Below are positions 36,034-45,222 of a DNA stretch of 64,000 nucleotides, one piece after another. How positions within the stretch are numbered: position 1 is the first letter of the stretch; the number at the start of each line of letters is the position of its first letter. Source of the stretch: JBGVSA01 sp049840475 (GTDB lineage: Bacteria > Pseudomonadota > Gammaproteobacteria > Burkholderiales > Rhodocyclaceae); assembly GCA_049840475.1 (NCBI GenBank), contig JASGKX010000003.1:186001-250000 (forward strand). The letters are read 5' to 3'. Position numbers and translations under genes: made by a program. The notes beneath the pieces were generated by a model, which ran no database searches, was not told where the DNA came from, and saw only the letters and a list, made by a program, of their open reading frames with translations.

Positions 36034-36543
36034 TCAGTCCGGCTTGCCGAGGAAGTCCATTTTTCCCAATACAACGCCGTTGTGACGCCCAATGGCGTAG
36101 GCAGTGGTGGCGTGGAAGTACATATTGGGCAGAACGAAGCTGCGCACGTATTCAATGCCCTTGAAGTGCAAGTCGCCGCGGCGCATTTTGAGGACGATGT
36201 CGCGCTCCTCCGAGCCATCGATCTGGGCGGGCTCGAACGTTTCGAGATAAGCAATGGTCTTGGCGATGCGGGCGATCAGCTCTTCGATGGTCGTCTCATT
36301 GTCCTCGTAGCGCGGGGGCTCCAGGCCGGCCAGCCGTGCGGCACCGCCCTTGACCATGTCCGTGGCAATCTGGACCTGCGCGCTCAGGGGCAGCATGTCC
36401 GGGTACAGGCGGCTGTTCAGGAATACGGTCTGCTCGATGCTCCGTTCGGCCGCATGGGCGGCGATTTTCTCGAGAACGTGGGTGAGATTGCGCAGCGCGC
36501 GGGTGGCGCTGGGAACGAATGCCTCGTACATCGACATGCTCAT
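36034..36543 (-). CDS. DUF1993 family protein
   Basis: The 169-residue cytoplasmic protein fits DUF1993: start MSMSMYEAFVPSATRALRNL, NSRLYPDMLPLSAQVQIATD, and an ending with FVLPNMYFHATTAYAIGRHNGV. It resembles DinB-like four-helix bundles; His residues in YFHATTAYAILRHNG-like positions could bind metal. Function is unknown. Its ATG overlaps the stop of the upstream diguanylate cyclase gene by four bases (ATGA), so the two are translated together. Confidence 0.85.
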   Translation of the reverse strand: MSMSMYEAFVPSATRALRNLTHVLEKIAAHAAERSIEQTVFLNSRLYPDMLPLSAQVQIATDMVKGGAARLAGLEPPRYEDNETTIEELIARIAKTIAYLETFEPAQIDGSEERDIVLKMRRGDLHFKGIEYVRSFVLPNMYFHATTAYAIGRHNGVVLGKMDFLGKPD

Positions 36544-38036
36544 GCGGGTTCTCCTGTGTCGGGCATGCCTTCGGCCAGGGCTTCAGACGTGCGCCGGTCA
36601 TTTTGCTGTTGCTGGTAGAAATTGCGCTTGGCAGCGTACATGGCTTCGTCTGCACGCTGAATGGCCCGCGTCAGTTCTGCGGTTGCGGTGGCGGTTGCCG
36701 AGCCGATGGCAAACGACAGGCGAGGGCCGGTATAGAACTGGTTGTTCAGTTCTACCACGGCGAGTATGCGCTCGATGATCTGGCCGACTTCCTCGTCGTT
36801 CGCACCCGGCAGCAGGATGGCGAATTCGTCGCCTCCGATCCGCGCCACGCAGATCGGTTCACTGACAGCCTTGCGTAAGGCTTCGCCAGCGCGGCGCAAT
36901 AGATCGTCGCCATAGGAGTGGCCGAGCGAATCGTTGGCGGCTTTGAGCCCGTTGAGGTCGGCCATGACGATGCTGACCGGGAAGCGGCCCTTGCGCGTCA
37001 GGCGCGCCAGCTCTTCGTCGTAATAGGCTCGGTTTTTCAGCTTGGTGAGTGCGTCGTGGCGGCCGAGGAACTCCAGGTAGGCCTCGGCCTTTTTGCGTGC
37101 GGTGATGTCGGTGAGCGAAACGAGTACCAGCTCCCAGCATTCTTCATGACCGGGGAGCACCGAGAATTGCAGGTGTACGTGCACGGCTTGGCCCGCGAGC
37201 GAGTAATTCACCGTTTCGCGCTGTTGGTAGATCTTGCCGTGCCACAGGTCGATGAGCTGCTCGGCAAAGTGTTCGCGCATCTCATCCCGGAAAATGCGAC
37301 CGAGGTTGCCGAGCACTTCGTCCTTGTTGCGCGCGCCGAACATGCGCATCGTCTGCTGGTTGATCTGCAGGACGCGGATTTCCTGCATGCAGCGTGTTAC
37401 AAACTCCGGATGCACGTCGAGGAAAGTGCGGAAATCCTCGATCCCGGCCCGACGGGCTTCGTCCAGCAATTGGCGGATGGTGGAAAAATCCTCCAGCCAC
37501 AATGACACGGGCGAGTGCTCGAACAAACCCAGCGCGAACTGCTCGCTTTGTGCCAGCTGACGTTCGGCGGCGACGCGTGTCGTAATGTCTTCGAGCGAAA
37601 CGATGACCCGGCTCCAGTCATGTTCATGACCGGGCAAGATGCGTGCGCGGACCAACACGTCGATGCGTCGCCCATCGATCGCGTAATTGACGGTCTGGCA
37701 CGAGAACGTGAGGTTGCCGCGCCATAGCTGCGCCATGTCCTCCGTGTGCTGCGTGTGCATGTCATCACGGAAGATGTTGCCGATGTTCTCGATCAGGTCG
37801 GGCAGATCGTGTGCGCCGAAAAGCTCCAGCGTGCGTTCATTGACGTCCAGCACGCGGATGGCGGACGCACAGGCAGCGACGGCTTCCGGATGCTCATGGA
37901 AATGGGCATCAATGTCTTCGACACCCTCAGCTCGCCAGCTTTCAAACAAACGCTTGATGGCACTGAAATCTTCCAACCACAAGGAAATGGGCGCCAAGCG
38001 GAAGTGGTCGTCCGTTCCGGTGCTGCTCAAGGTCAT
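36540..38036 (-). CDS. PAS-PAS-GGDEF diguanylate cyclase
   Basis: The 498-residue protein should make cyclic di-GMP from two GTP. Two repeated sensory modules (about residues 10-155 and 170-315) share ISLWLEDFSAIKRL / VSLWLEDFSTIRQL and ILPGHEHDWSRVIVSLEDIT / VLPGHEECWELVLVSLTDIT, so the region arose by duplication. The GGDEF domain follows, with RHDALTKLKNRAYYDEELAR and the active site RIGGDEFAI. The inhibitory RxxD site before it is absent (SEPI at that place), so product inhibition by that route is unlikely. No membrane span. The ATG at 38036 has GGAG eight bases upstream; a TTG at 38066 is less likely. Confidence 0.9.
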   Translation of the reverse strand: MTLSSTGTDDHFRLAPISLWLEDFSAIKRLFESWRAEGVEDIDAHFHEHPEAVAACASAIRVLDVNERTLELFGAHDLPDLIENIGNIFRDDMHTQHTEDMAQLWRGNLTFSCQTVNYAIDGRRIDVLVRARILPGHEHDWSRVIVSLEDITTRVAAERQLAQSEQFALGLFEHSPVSLWLEDFSTIRQLLDEARRAGIEDFRTFLDVHPEFVTRCMQEIRVLQINQQTMRMFGARNKDEVLGNLGRIFRDEMREHFAEQLIDLWHGKIYQQRETVNYSLAGQAVHVHLQFSVLPGHEECWELVLVSLTDITARKKAEAYLEFLGRHDALTKLKNRAYYDEELARLTRKGRFPVSIVMADLNGLKAANDSLGHSYGDDLLRRAGEALRKAVSEPICVARIGGDEFAILLPGANDEEVGQIIERILAVVELNNQFYTGPRLSFAIGSATATATAELTRAIQRADEAMYAAKRNFYQQQQNDRRTSEALAEGMPDTGEPA

Positions 38037-38145
38037 GCGGGACTCCGCTGTCCAGAAATTTCGCAATGGTACGACGCGGCGAGGCTGAAAGTCGCTGTAT
38101 TTCGTCGAAAGTTCTTATGCCCGAATAGGTTGTATTCCAGGCCGA

Positions 38146-38796
38146 TCAGAAAGGTGCCAAGCTGGCAAACTCCAGCCGCCGTCCGTTGACCGGGTGCTGG
38201 AGCGCCAGCCTGCAGGCATGAAGGAGGAGTCGTGGCGCGCGTGCGGCAACGTCTCCGTAGAGTTCGTCGCCCAGGATCGGATGCCCGATTGCCCACAAGT
38301 GCAGGCGGAGCTGGTGCGAGCGGCCTGTCACAGGCTCCAGGAGCAGGCGGCTATGGTCATCGCCGCACGTGCCCGAGATGACCTCGAAGCGGGTCAGCGA
38401 TGGCTTGCCGCGTTCAAAATCGACCATCTGCCTTGGGCGATTGGGCCAGTCGGTGATGAGCGGCAGATCGATTTCTCCGCGCGCCTTGGCGGGTATGCCG
38501 GCGACGACTGCGACATAGCGCTTGTCAACGCGACGGGCGGCGAAATCCATGCTGAGCGTGCGGTGGTGCTCGCTACCCCGTGCAAACACCATCAGTCCGG
38601 AGGTCGACATGTCGAGCCGGTGTACGATGAGCGCGTCTGAAAATTCCGCCTGCACGCGGCTGGCCATGCAGTCTTCCTTACCCGGCCCGCGTCCCGGCAC
38701 CGAAAGCAGGCCGCTCGGTTTGTCGACGACGATGATGGCGTCATCGCAATATATGGGCACCAATTCGGTGGGAAGGGGTGGAAAATACTCGGTCAC
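38146..38796 (-). CDS. rluA: rRNA/tRNA pseudouridine synthase RluA
   Basis: The 216-residue enzyme isomerises uridine 746 of 23S rRNA and uridine 32 of several tRNAs in E. coli. The catalytic motif is VHRLDMSTSGLMVFA with Asp in RLD, followed by KRYVAVVAG and the late GRSHQLRLHLWAIGHPILGD. There is no S4 domain, which matches RluA rather than RluC/D. Length is close to E. coli RluA (219). It stands alone; a dual-target role is inferred from the family. Confidence 0.88.
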   Translation of the reverse strand: MTEYFPPLPTELVPIYCDDAIIVVDKPSGLLSVPGRGPGKEDCMASRVQAEFSDALIVHRLDMSTSGLMVFARGSEHHRTLSMDFAARRVDKRYVAVVAGIPAKARGEIDLPLITDWPNRPRQMVDFERGKPSLTRFEVISGTCGDDHSRLLLEPVTGRSHQLRLHLWAIGHPILGDELYGDVAARAPRLLLHACRLALQHPVNGRRLEFASLAPF

Positions 38797-38890
38797 GGCG
38801 GGCTGCGCCCGGATGGGCGTGAATCAATGCGCGCTGATTGTAGGCCGGCTGTGCTAGTAATTAAATACGTGCCCCGCGTCGAGGTGATGC

Positions 38891-39853
38891 ATGAAGTGTT
38901 CGCGAGCGAGCAGAACATTCCAACATGTCTTGGCTCTTGCCTTGTCGATGCTGGCTGCATCCGCCCAGGCACAGACAAGAGACTTCCGACTACGCGACGT
39001 CGACCTGCAGAAGCAGGCAAATGCCGTATTGGCGCTCATGGGCTACCAGGTCGTCCCGGACCTGACCACCAGTTCGCTTTCCATCAAAAATGCTTCCACC
39101 GGCAACCCGGACATCGGCATGTCGCAACTGGCCGGTGGCTTTACCTGGAGCCGTAGCACGCCGTTGTACATGGAGGGGGGCATCGCCGGTAGCCGTTACA
39201 GCCCGACGTTCCTCATGACCAATGGCGATGAATCGACACGGGTACCGGTCAAGTGGAACGGGGTGTCGGTCACGGCTGGTGTGGGCTGGGACTTCCCGAC
39301 GCCCATCAAGGAGATGGTCTTCCGGCCCATCATCAACGGCTCGTATGGGTACATGGCCAGCGATCTGAAGATCGCCGAGTCCTTGATCAACCAGTTGGCG
39401 GGCACCGATCTGGATTTCATCAACGGCGGCCATCTCACGGCAGTCGGCTACGGCGGTTCGCTCATGCTCGATTACGAGCACTATCGGCCCGAACATGAAA
39501 TCGACGTCGAGCTACGCTACACGCACATCCACCTGCAGAGTGTAGGTGGCTCGGCGAGTGTACAGGGGCACGCGACAGCCCAGACACTGGCCCTGTGGTC
39601 ACGTTGGCGTGCGCCTACGAACATGTACATCATGCAGCGCCCGGTGCGTTACGTGCTGGAGTTTGCTGAATCGGTGTTCTTCGGAGACCAGCGCGATCTG
39701 CTCGGTTTCAACTATCTGACCTCATTTGGCGTGGGTCTTGAGTTCGATTCGGGCAAGTACGACTCCATCATCACCCGCACCCGTATCGTCGGGCGCTACC
39801 TGATTGGCGAGAACGTCCAGGGGTTCTCCGTTGGATTGGCGGTGAGTTTTTGA
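38891..39853 (+). CDS. Probable outer-membrane beta-barrel protein
   Basis: The 320-residue protein has a signal peptide (cut at SAQA-QT) and many alternating-hydrophobic stretches typical of beta strands, ending in Phe (VQGFSVGLAVSF). Glycine and aromatic residues alternate in TAGVGWDF and LMLDYEHYRPEHEIDVEL. It resembles short autotransporter-like or OmpA-like barrels, but no family is sure. It ends three bases before the stop of the convergent dinB gene, with no terminator between them. Confidence 0.72.
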   Translation: MKCSRASRTFQHVLALALSMLAASAQAQTRDFRLRDVDLQKQANAVLALMGYQVVPDLTTSSLSIKNASTGNPDIGMSQLAGGFTWSRSTPLYMEGGIAGSRYSPTFLMTNGDESTRVPVKWNGVSVTAGVGWDFPTPIKEMVFRPIINGSYGYMASDLKIAESLINQLAGTDLDFINGGHLTAVGYGGSLMLDYEHYRPEHEIDVELRYTHIHLQSVGGSASVQGHATAQTLALWSRWRAPTNMYIMQRPVRYVLEFAESVFFGDQRDLLGFNYLTSFGVGLEFDSGKYDSIITRTRIVGRYLIGENVQGFSVGLAVSF

Positions 39854-39856
39854 CGC

Positions 39857-41002
39857 TCAGTCGAAAGGCAGGCTCGCCTGTTCGCCGATCTCAGGCGAGT
39901 CCGATGCCCCATGCAGGGCGCTGACGCGCACGCCCAATAACCGCAGCCGCTTGTCCAGCTTGACGCGCTTGAGGCATTCGCCCGCGGCACGACGGATCTC
40001 TGCCGCATCACCGGTTGGAACGCCCAGGCTGAGGTCGCGCGTGACGGTCGAGAAATCATCGAAGCGCAGTTTGATGCCAATGGTGCGGCCAACGTAGCCC
40101 TTGCGGCGAAGATCGTCGGCGACGCGCTCGCATAGCCATGTGAATATCTCGGACAGCTCGGCGCGGTCGTTGCGTACGTGCAGGTCGCGTTCGAAGGTCG
40201 TCTCACGACTAATGGACTTGGGTTCCGAGCGCGTAACCACCGGCCTGTCGTCTTCGCCTCGCGCGACATGGGCCAGCCATTCAGCATAGGTACGGCCGAA
40301 GTGCTCCTGCAGGAGTTCTGGCGCGGCCACCGCAAGATCACCCACCGTGTGGATGCCGAGCGAAGCGAGCTTCTGGTCAGCTTTTGGTCCGATGCCGTTG
40401 ATCTTGCGGGCGGGCAGCGGCCAGATGCGCACTGGCACTTCGGCCATGTCGAGGATCGTCAGCCCATTTGGTTTTTCAAGGTCCGAGCAGATCTTCGACA
40501 GCAGCTTGTTTGGCGTGACGCCGATCGAACACGACAACCCTGTGGCTTCGAGCACGGCAGCCTTGATGCGCAGGGCGACCTCGCGGGTCTCACCCGGGAC
40601 GTCGGTCAGGTCGATGTAGATCTCATCGATGCCGCGGTCTTCGATTTCCGGCGCAATGGTGGCGACGGCGGTCTTGAAGAGGCGCGAGTATTTGCGGTAC
40701 TGGTCGAAATCGGCAGGTAGCAGGATGGCATCTGGCGCAAGCTGCGCGGCCTTCATGATGCCCATCGCCGAAAACACGCCAAGCGCACGTGCTTCGTAGG
40801 TGGAGGTGGTGATCACACCCCGCCCGGTGTAGTCGCGCAGGCGGGCAAACTGTTTGACGCCATGTTCGGCTTCGTCGACCGTCACGCGTCGTCCGCCGAT
40901 GACGACGGGCTGGCCACGCAGTTCCGGGTAACGCAGTAGTTCCACCGACGCGTAAAAGGCGTCCATGTCGAGGTGGGCGATACGGCGGGGTGCTTGTGAC
41001 AT
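39857..41002 (-). CDS. dinB: DNA polymerase IV DinB
   Basis: The 381-residue Y-family polymerase copies damaged DNA with low fidelity. It starts MSQAPRRIAHLDMDAFYASVE, with the catalytic Asp in DMD, then DEIYIDLTD with the second acidic residues and SCSIGVTPNKLLSKICSDLEKPNG. The thumb and little-finger domains follow (GIGPKADQKLASLGIHTVGDL). The C-terminus ends SLPFD, a good beta-clamp-binding motif (QASLPFD). No LexA box was seen upstream. Confidence 0.93.
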   Translation of the reverse strand: MSQAPRRIAHLDMDAFYASVELLRYPELRGQPVVIGGRRVTVDEAEHGVKQFARLRDYTGRGVITTSTYEARALGVFSAMGIMKAAQLAPDAILLPADFDQYRKYSRLFKTAVATIAPEIEDRGIDEIYIDLTDVPGETREVALRIKAAVLEATGLSCSIGVTPNKLLSKICSDLEKPNGLTILDMAEVPVRIWPLPARKINGIGPKADQKLASLGIHTVGDLAVAAPELLQEHFGRTYAEWLAHVARGEDDRPVVTRSEPKSISRETTFERDLHVRNDRAELSEIFTWLCERVADDLRRKGYVGRTIGIKLRFDDFSTVTRDLSLGVPTGDAAEIRRAAGECLKRVKLDKRLRLLGVRVSALHGASDSPEIGEQASLPFD

Positions 41003-41055
41003 GGACGTTGGCGGGCGGGCACGCTAGGTTTGCGCGCTCCGCCCGGTGGATCGGA

Positions 41056-42873
41056 TTACTTGTGCCAGGTGTCGCGCAGCGTGACCGTCCGGTTGAACAC
41101 CGGCTTGCCCGGCGCGTGGTCCTTGCGGTCGGCGACGAAATACCCGTGCCGCTCAAATTGGAACTTGTCGTCCGCAGTCGCTTGCGCCAGGCCCGGCTCG
41201 ACCCACGCCGTCACCACGCGCTTGGAGTTCGGGTTCAGGTCGAGCAAGAAGTCATGTTCGCCCGCGCCCGGATGCGGCACGGTGAACAAACGGTCGTACA
41301 GGCGCACTTCGGCCGCCACGCCTTCACTCACCGATACCCAGGTGATGACGCCCTTGACCTTGACGCTGTCCGCGCCCGGTGTGCCGCTCTTGGTGTCGGG
41401 CACGATCTCCGCCAGCACGGCGGTAACGTTGCCGTCGGCGTCCTTCTCGCAACCGGTGCAGCGGATGACGTAGCCATACTTGAGCCGCGCCATGCTGCCG
41501 GCGACTTCAGCGCCGTCGGCGCCCACGCGCGGCGGCGAGAGGCGGTGGTAGCCCTTGGGCGGCACTTCTGCGAAATCTTCGCGTTCGATCCAGATTTCCG
41601 ACGTCAGGTTGAATGCGCGCGCGCCCATTTCGGCATGGTGCGGATGAACCGGCGCCGCACAAGGTTCGACATGGCCAGCGCCAAAAAGGGTGTCCCAGTT
41701 GGTGAGCTTCAGGCGCAGCGGATCGAGCACAACCATGGCGCGCACGGCCTTGCCTTCGAGATCGTCACGCAGCGCGCCTTCAAGGATGCTGTAGTCGATC
41801 CAGCTGTCGGACTTCGACACGCCCGTGCGCTCACACATGAGCTTGAGCGCTTCCGCCGTGTAGCCGCGGCGGCGCAAGCCCACGATGGTCGGCATGCGGG
41901 GGTCGTCCCAACCGGTGACGTGCGCGTCATCGACCAGCTGCTTGAGCTTGCGCTTGCTGGTCATGATGTAAGTGAGGTTCAGGCGCGAGAACTCGTACTG
42001 ATGCGGCAGCGGGCGGGCGAGCAGGCCGCCTTCGGCCAGACGTGCGAGCAACCAGTCGTAGAACGGGCGCTGGTCTTCGAACTCCAGCGTGCAGATCGAA
42101 TGCGTGATGCGTTCGAGCGCGTCTTCGATTGGGTGCGCGAACGTATACATCGGGTACACGCACCACTTGTCGCCAGCACGATGGTGCTCGGCGTGGCGGA
42201 TACGGTAGATGGCCGGGTCGCGCAGGTTGATATTGGGCGAGGCCATGTCGATCTTGGCGCGCAGCACCAAGCTGCCGTCCGGATGCTTGCCGTCACGCAT
42301 TTCGGCGAACAGACGCAGGCTTTCTTCCGCAGGGCGGTTGCGCCATGGAGAGTCCTTGCCCGGTTCGGTGAGCGTGCCGCGGCTGGCGCGCATCTGTTCG
42401 GCGTTTTGCTCGTCGACGTAGGCAAGCCCTGCCGTGATCAGATACTCGGCCGCGCGGTACATGAAGTCGAAGTAGTCGCTGGCGTGGAACAGATGACTCT
42501 TGCCGTTGGCGTTCCACGTGTAGCCGAGCCACTGCACCGCGTCGAGGATCGAGTCAACGTACTCTTGCTCTTCCTTTTCCGGATTGGTGTCGTCGAAGCG
42601 CATGTGGCAGATGCCACCGTAGTCACGCGCAAGGCCGAAGTTCAACCAGATCGACTTAGCGTGGCCGATGTGCAGATAGCCATTCGGTTCTGGCGGAAAG
42701 CGCGTGCGGATGGCGGCCACATCAACCGGCGCGTGGGCCTGGCTGGCGGCGTCGCCTGGCGTGCCGTCGAAATGACGGCCGGCATAGGTGCCGCGCTCGA
42801 TGTCGCTTTCGATGATGTTCTTCAGGAAATTGGTCGCCGGCGCGGGGGCGCTCTTGTCGTTCGGAGTATTCAC
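41056..42873 (-). CDS. glnS: Glutaminyl-tRNA synthetase GlnS
   Basis: This 605-residue class I synthetase charges tRNA-Gln. The HIGH motif is in PPEPNGYLHIGHAKS and the KMSKS-like motif reads YIMTSKRKL. The C-terminal anticodon-binding beta barrels follow (from about residue 370). The GTG at 42873 is the best start: the family-typical N-terminus with NFLKNIIESDIERG follows, with AGGAC upstream; the longer frame has no support. It stands alone between dinB and the VOC protein gene. Confidence 0.94.
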   Translation of the reverse strand: MNTPNDKSAPAPATNFLKNIIESDIERGTYAGRHFDGTPGDAASQAHAPVDVAAIRTRFPPEPNGYLHIGHAKSIWLNFGLARDYGGICHMRFDDTNPEKEEQEYVDSILDAVQWLGYTWNANGKSHLFHASDYFDFMYRAAEYLITAGLAYVDEQNAEQMRASRGTLTEPGKDSPWRNRPAEESLRLFAEMRDGKHPDGSLVLRAKIDMASPNINLRDPAIYRIRHAEHHRAGDKWCVYPMYTFAHPIEDALERITHSICTLEFEDQRPFYDWLLARLAEGGLLARPLPHQYEFSRLNLTYIMTSKRKLKQLVDDAHVTGWDDPRMPTIVGLRRRGYTAEALKLMCERTGVSKSDSWIDYSILEGALRDDLEGKAVRAMVVLDPLRLKLTNWDTLFGAGHVEPCAAPVHPHHAEMGARAFNLTSEIWIEREDFAEVPPKGYHRLSPPRVGADGAEVAGSMARLKYGYVIRCTGCEKDADGNVTAVLAEIVPDTKSGTPGADSVKVKGVITWVSVSEGVAAEVRLYDRLFTVPHPGAGEHDFLLDLNPNSKRVVTAWVEPGLAQATADDKFQFERHGYFVADRKDHAPGKPVFNRTVTLRDTWHK

Positions 42874-43007
42874 TGGCTTGTCCTGCTGCGATGGGCATCG
42901 CCCGTTGCGGGGCGCGAAAGGCGACATTCTAGCCAAACCCGGCCGGTGCGGGTTTGCCGCAGGTGCCGACGGCCGCCACAAGACGCCTGCCGTCGGCATT
43001 GAAAAGG

Positions 43008-43484
43008 TCAGGGCTTCTTTGACATGGCTTCTTTCGCGCGTCGGTCGAGCTCATCGTGCGGTACGTCTTCGATGTGCGTGGCGACGTGCCACACATGGCC
43101 GAACGGGTCGCGCAAGGTGCCGGTGCGGTCGCCATAGAACTCGTTGCGTACCGGTCGCAACGCTTCTGCGCCCCCGTCCAACGCGCGTTTGAACACGCTG
43201 TCAACGTCATCGACATACATCATGATGTTGACGCCCGCGCCACCAATGCTGGCCGGGCTGAGAAACCCCATGTCCGGATACTCGTCAGCCATCATCACCG
43301 GCGAATTGCCAACGCGGAACTCGGCGTGGCCGATCCTGCCGTCCGGGCCTTTCATGCACATCGTTTCGACCGCACCAAAGGCTCGTTTATAGAAGTCGAG
43401 CGCCGCAGTGCCGTTCTTGCAACATAAGTAGGGCGTGATGGCGGGATAGCCATCGGGGATCGGTGCGACCTTGTTGGCGGCCAT
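43008..43484 (-). CDS. VOC/glyoxalase superfamily protein (PhnB-like)
   Basis: The 158-residue protein carries the PhnB-like VOC fold: ITPYLCCKNGTAALDFYKRA, then HAEFRVGNSPVMMADEYPD, and the second module with VDDVDSVFKRALDGG and TGTLRDPFGHVWHVATHIED. Such proteins are often metal-binding and of unknown substrate. The ATG at 43484 has GGAG upstream; the longer frame extends antisense to the methyltransferase gene. It is divergent from that gene. Confidence 0.85.
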   Translation of the reverse strand: MAANKVAPIPDGYPAITPYLCCKNGTAALDFYKRAFGAVETMCMKGPDGRIGHAEFRVGNSPVMMADEYPDMGFLSPASIGGAGVNIMMYVDDVDSVFKRALDGGAEALRPVRNEFYGDRTGTLRDPFGHVWHVATHIEDVPHDELDRRAKEAMSKKP

Positions 43485-43589
43485 GACGGACTCCTTCGCG
43501 GATGGAGTCTTTATCATGGCAGTTCGTGCAAGGCTTGCAGGAATGGCGTTTGCGATGTTTACTGGCGCTCCATCCATGGAGGCGCAGCA

Positions 43590-44372
43590 ATGCAGAACGA
43601 CGCAGGGGCCAAGGGCACGAACCCGCCGCGAGACCATTTTTCGGCGGTTGCCAAAGGCTACTTCGCTTTCCGCCCGCGCTATCCGGCGGAGATGTTCGAT
43701 TTTCTCGCGCAGACTGCACCGGGGCATGCGCTGGCCTGGGATTGCGGTTGCGGCAGCGGGCAGGCCACGACCGACCTGGCGTCTCGCTTTGACCGCGTGT
43801 TGGGTACTGATCTGGCTGCCGCGCAGATTCAGGCTGCGCCGCAGGTTGAGAACATCGCGTGGCGTGCTGCCGATGCGCCCGATAGCGGTTTGCCGGACGC
43901 CAGTGTCAACCTGATCACCGCCGCACAAGCCCTGCACTGGTTCGATCTGGACGCTTTCTATGCCGAGGTTCGTCGCGTATTGGCGCCGGGTGGCGTCATC
44001 GCAGCCTGGAGCTACGGCATCGTTCAGGTGGCCGATGATGTGATCGACGCGCCTGTGCAACACTTCCGCACCGTTACGGTCGGACCGTTCTGGCCGGCCG
44101 AGCGTCGACATGTCGAAAACGGCTACCGCGATCTGCCCTTTCCGTTTGAAGAGATCGCCGCGCCAGCGTTCGCCATGGAGGCTGAATGGGATCTGCCCCA
44201 GTTGCTGGGTTACATCCGCAGTTGGTCGTCGGTGGGGCGCTATATCGCTGAGCATGGCGCCGATCCGGTGTCGCCGCTTGCTGATGAGCTTCTGGCGCTG
44301 TGGGGAGACCCCGCCACGCGCCGCACGGTGCGTTGGCCGCTGACGCTGCGCATCGGTCGCGTGCCGGTGTGA
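43590..44372 (+). CDS. Class I SAM-dependent methyltransferase
   Basis: The 260-residue enzyme has the SAM motif AWDCGCGSGQATTDLA, motif II around DRVLGTDLAAAQI and the motif VNLITAAQALHWFDLDAFYA. The pattern resembles trans-aconitate-type or ubiquinone-type small-molecule methyltransferases; the substrate is unknown. Its stop overlaps the next gene start by two bases (GTGTGA), so both are translated together. Confidence 0.85.
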   Translation: MQNDAGAKGTNPPRDHFSAVAKGYFAFRPRYPAEMFDFLAQTAPGHALAWDCGCGSGQATTDLASRFDRVLGTDLAAAQIQAAPQVENIAWRAADAPDSGLPDASVNLITAAQALHWFDLDAFYAEVRRVLAPGGVIAAWSYGIVQVADDVIDAPVQHFRTVTVGPFWPAERRHVENGYRDLPFPFEEIAAPAFAMEAEWDLPQLLGYIRSWSSVGRYIAEHGADPVSPLADELLALWGDPATRRTVRWPLTLRIGRVPV

Positions 44373-44755
44373 GCCAGGGCGGGCCAGCCAAGCCCGCTGT
44401 CCTGCGTGGGTTCTCCGCGCAGGAGTATTTCTTTGAAGAAGGCTGCTTTGTCTCGGAGTGGTCGAATTCTCCTTCGGACGCATCGCTTTCGATTGCCCAC
44501 ATCCGCGTGCCGGCTGGCGTGACCACGCAATGGCATCGACTCGACGGCATCGCCGAACGCTATGTGATTCTGGGTGGGGTGGGGCGCGTGGAGGTCGGCG
44601 TCGAGCCCGCCGTGCGCGTTGAAGTCGGCGATGTAGTTGTCATTCCGTCCGGCGAACGCCAGAGAATTCACAACGCAGGCCCGGATGATCTGGTATTCCT
44701 GGCCCTATGCACACCGCGCTTTCGCCCGCAGGCTTACGTGGCGCTGTCGGACTGA
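44369..44755 (+). CDS. Cupin domain protein coupled to the methyltransferase
   Basis: The 128-residue protein has one cupin domain with TTQWHRLDGIAERYVILGG, GDVVVIPSGERQRIHNAG and LVFLALCTPRFRP. The GTG start overlaps the methyltransferase stop; no ribosome site is seen, which fits coupling. It could be a small-molecule isomerase or binding protein working with that methyltransferase, but this is only context. Confidence 0.8.
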   Translation: MSQGGPAKPAVLRGFSAQEYFFEEGCFVSEWSNSPSDASLSIAHIRVPAGVTTQWHRLDGIAERYVILGGVGRVEVGVEPAVRVEVGDVVVIPSGERQRIHNAGPDDLVFLALCTPRFRPQAYVALSD

Positions 44756-44837
44756 ACCTGCCCAAGCAGCGCGTTGTACAGCGCATGGCATGCGCGTAGC
44801 ATCTTTCCACACCCCACCCCAAATGCAGGAGGCGATC

Positions 44838-45155
44838 GTGAAAAGAGACTCCGCAGCAGAGTTCGATTTTGATCACTGGTCCGGTCTCGCTGCCAGCGAT
44901 CCGGCAAGCTTTTTCGCAGAGCGACGTCGCGCCATCGAAGCGTTCATTGCCTCCGTTCCGCCTGACCACGCCCCCGCGCTGCGCGATCTTCAGGCCATCA
45001 TCGACCAGACTCGGCTGGAAGCCGGTACGCCAGCACGCGCCGTGTCGCAGTTGATGGACATGCTGAGCGACCAGTTGGAGGTGATGCGCCTGCATCTGAT
45101 CCGTTTGAGGCAGGAGTCGCTGGCGATGGCGGACCGCTGGGAGAGCCGCGACTAG
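44838..45155 (+). CDS. Small DUF3135-like protein
   Basis: The 105-residue protein contains FDFDHWSGLAASDPASFFAE, RDLQAIIDQTRLEAGTPARA and QLMDMLSDQLEVMRLHL, which recalls the DUF3135 family. It is mostly helical and cytoplasmic. AGGAGG lies five bases before the GTG at 44838, which decides the start over the ATG at 44823 inside that ribosome site. Function unknown. Confidence 0.7.
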   Translation: MKRDSAAEFDFDHWSGLAASDPASFFAERRRAIEAFIASVPPDHAPALRDLQAIIDQTRLEAGTPARAVSQLMDMLSDQLEVMRLHLIRLRQESLAMADRWESRD

Positions 45156-45222
45156 TCAGAATTGCGGGAGTATGATTGTCGGTTTGCGGCAGCAGTTTCA
45201 GCCCGCCTCGAACAAGACCGAT

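Noticed and set aside
40990..43002. A 670-codon + strand frame
   Set aside because: Shadow of glnS and the dinB-glnS gap; composition is antisense-like.
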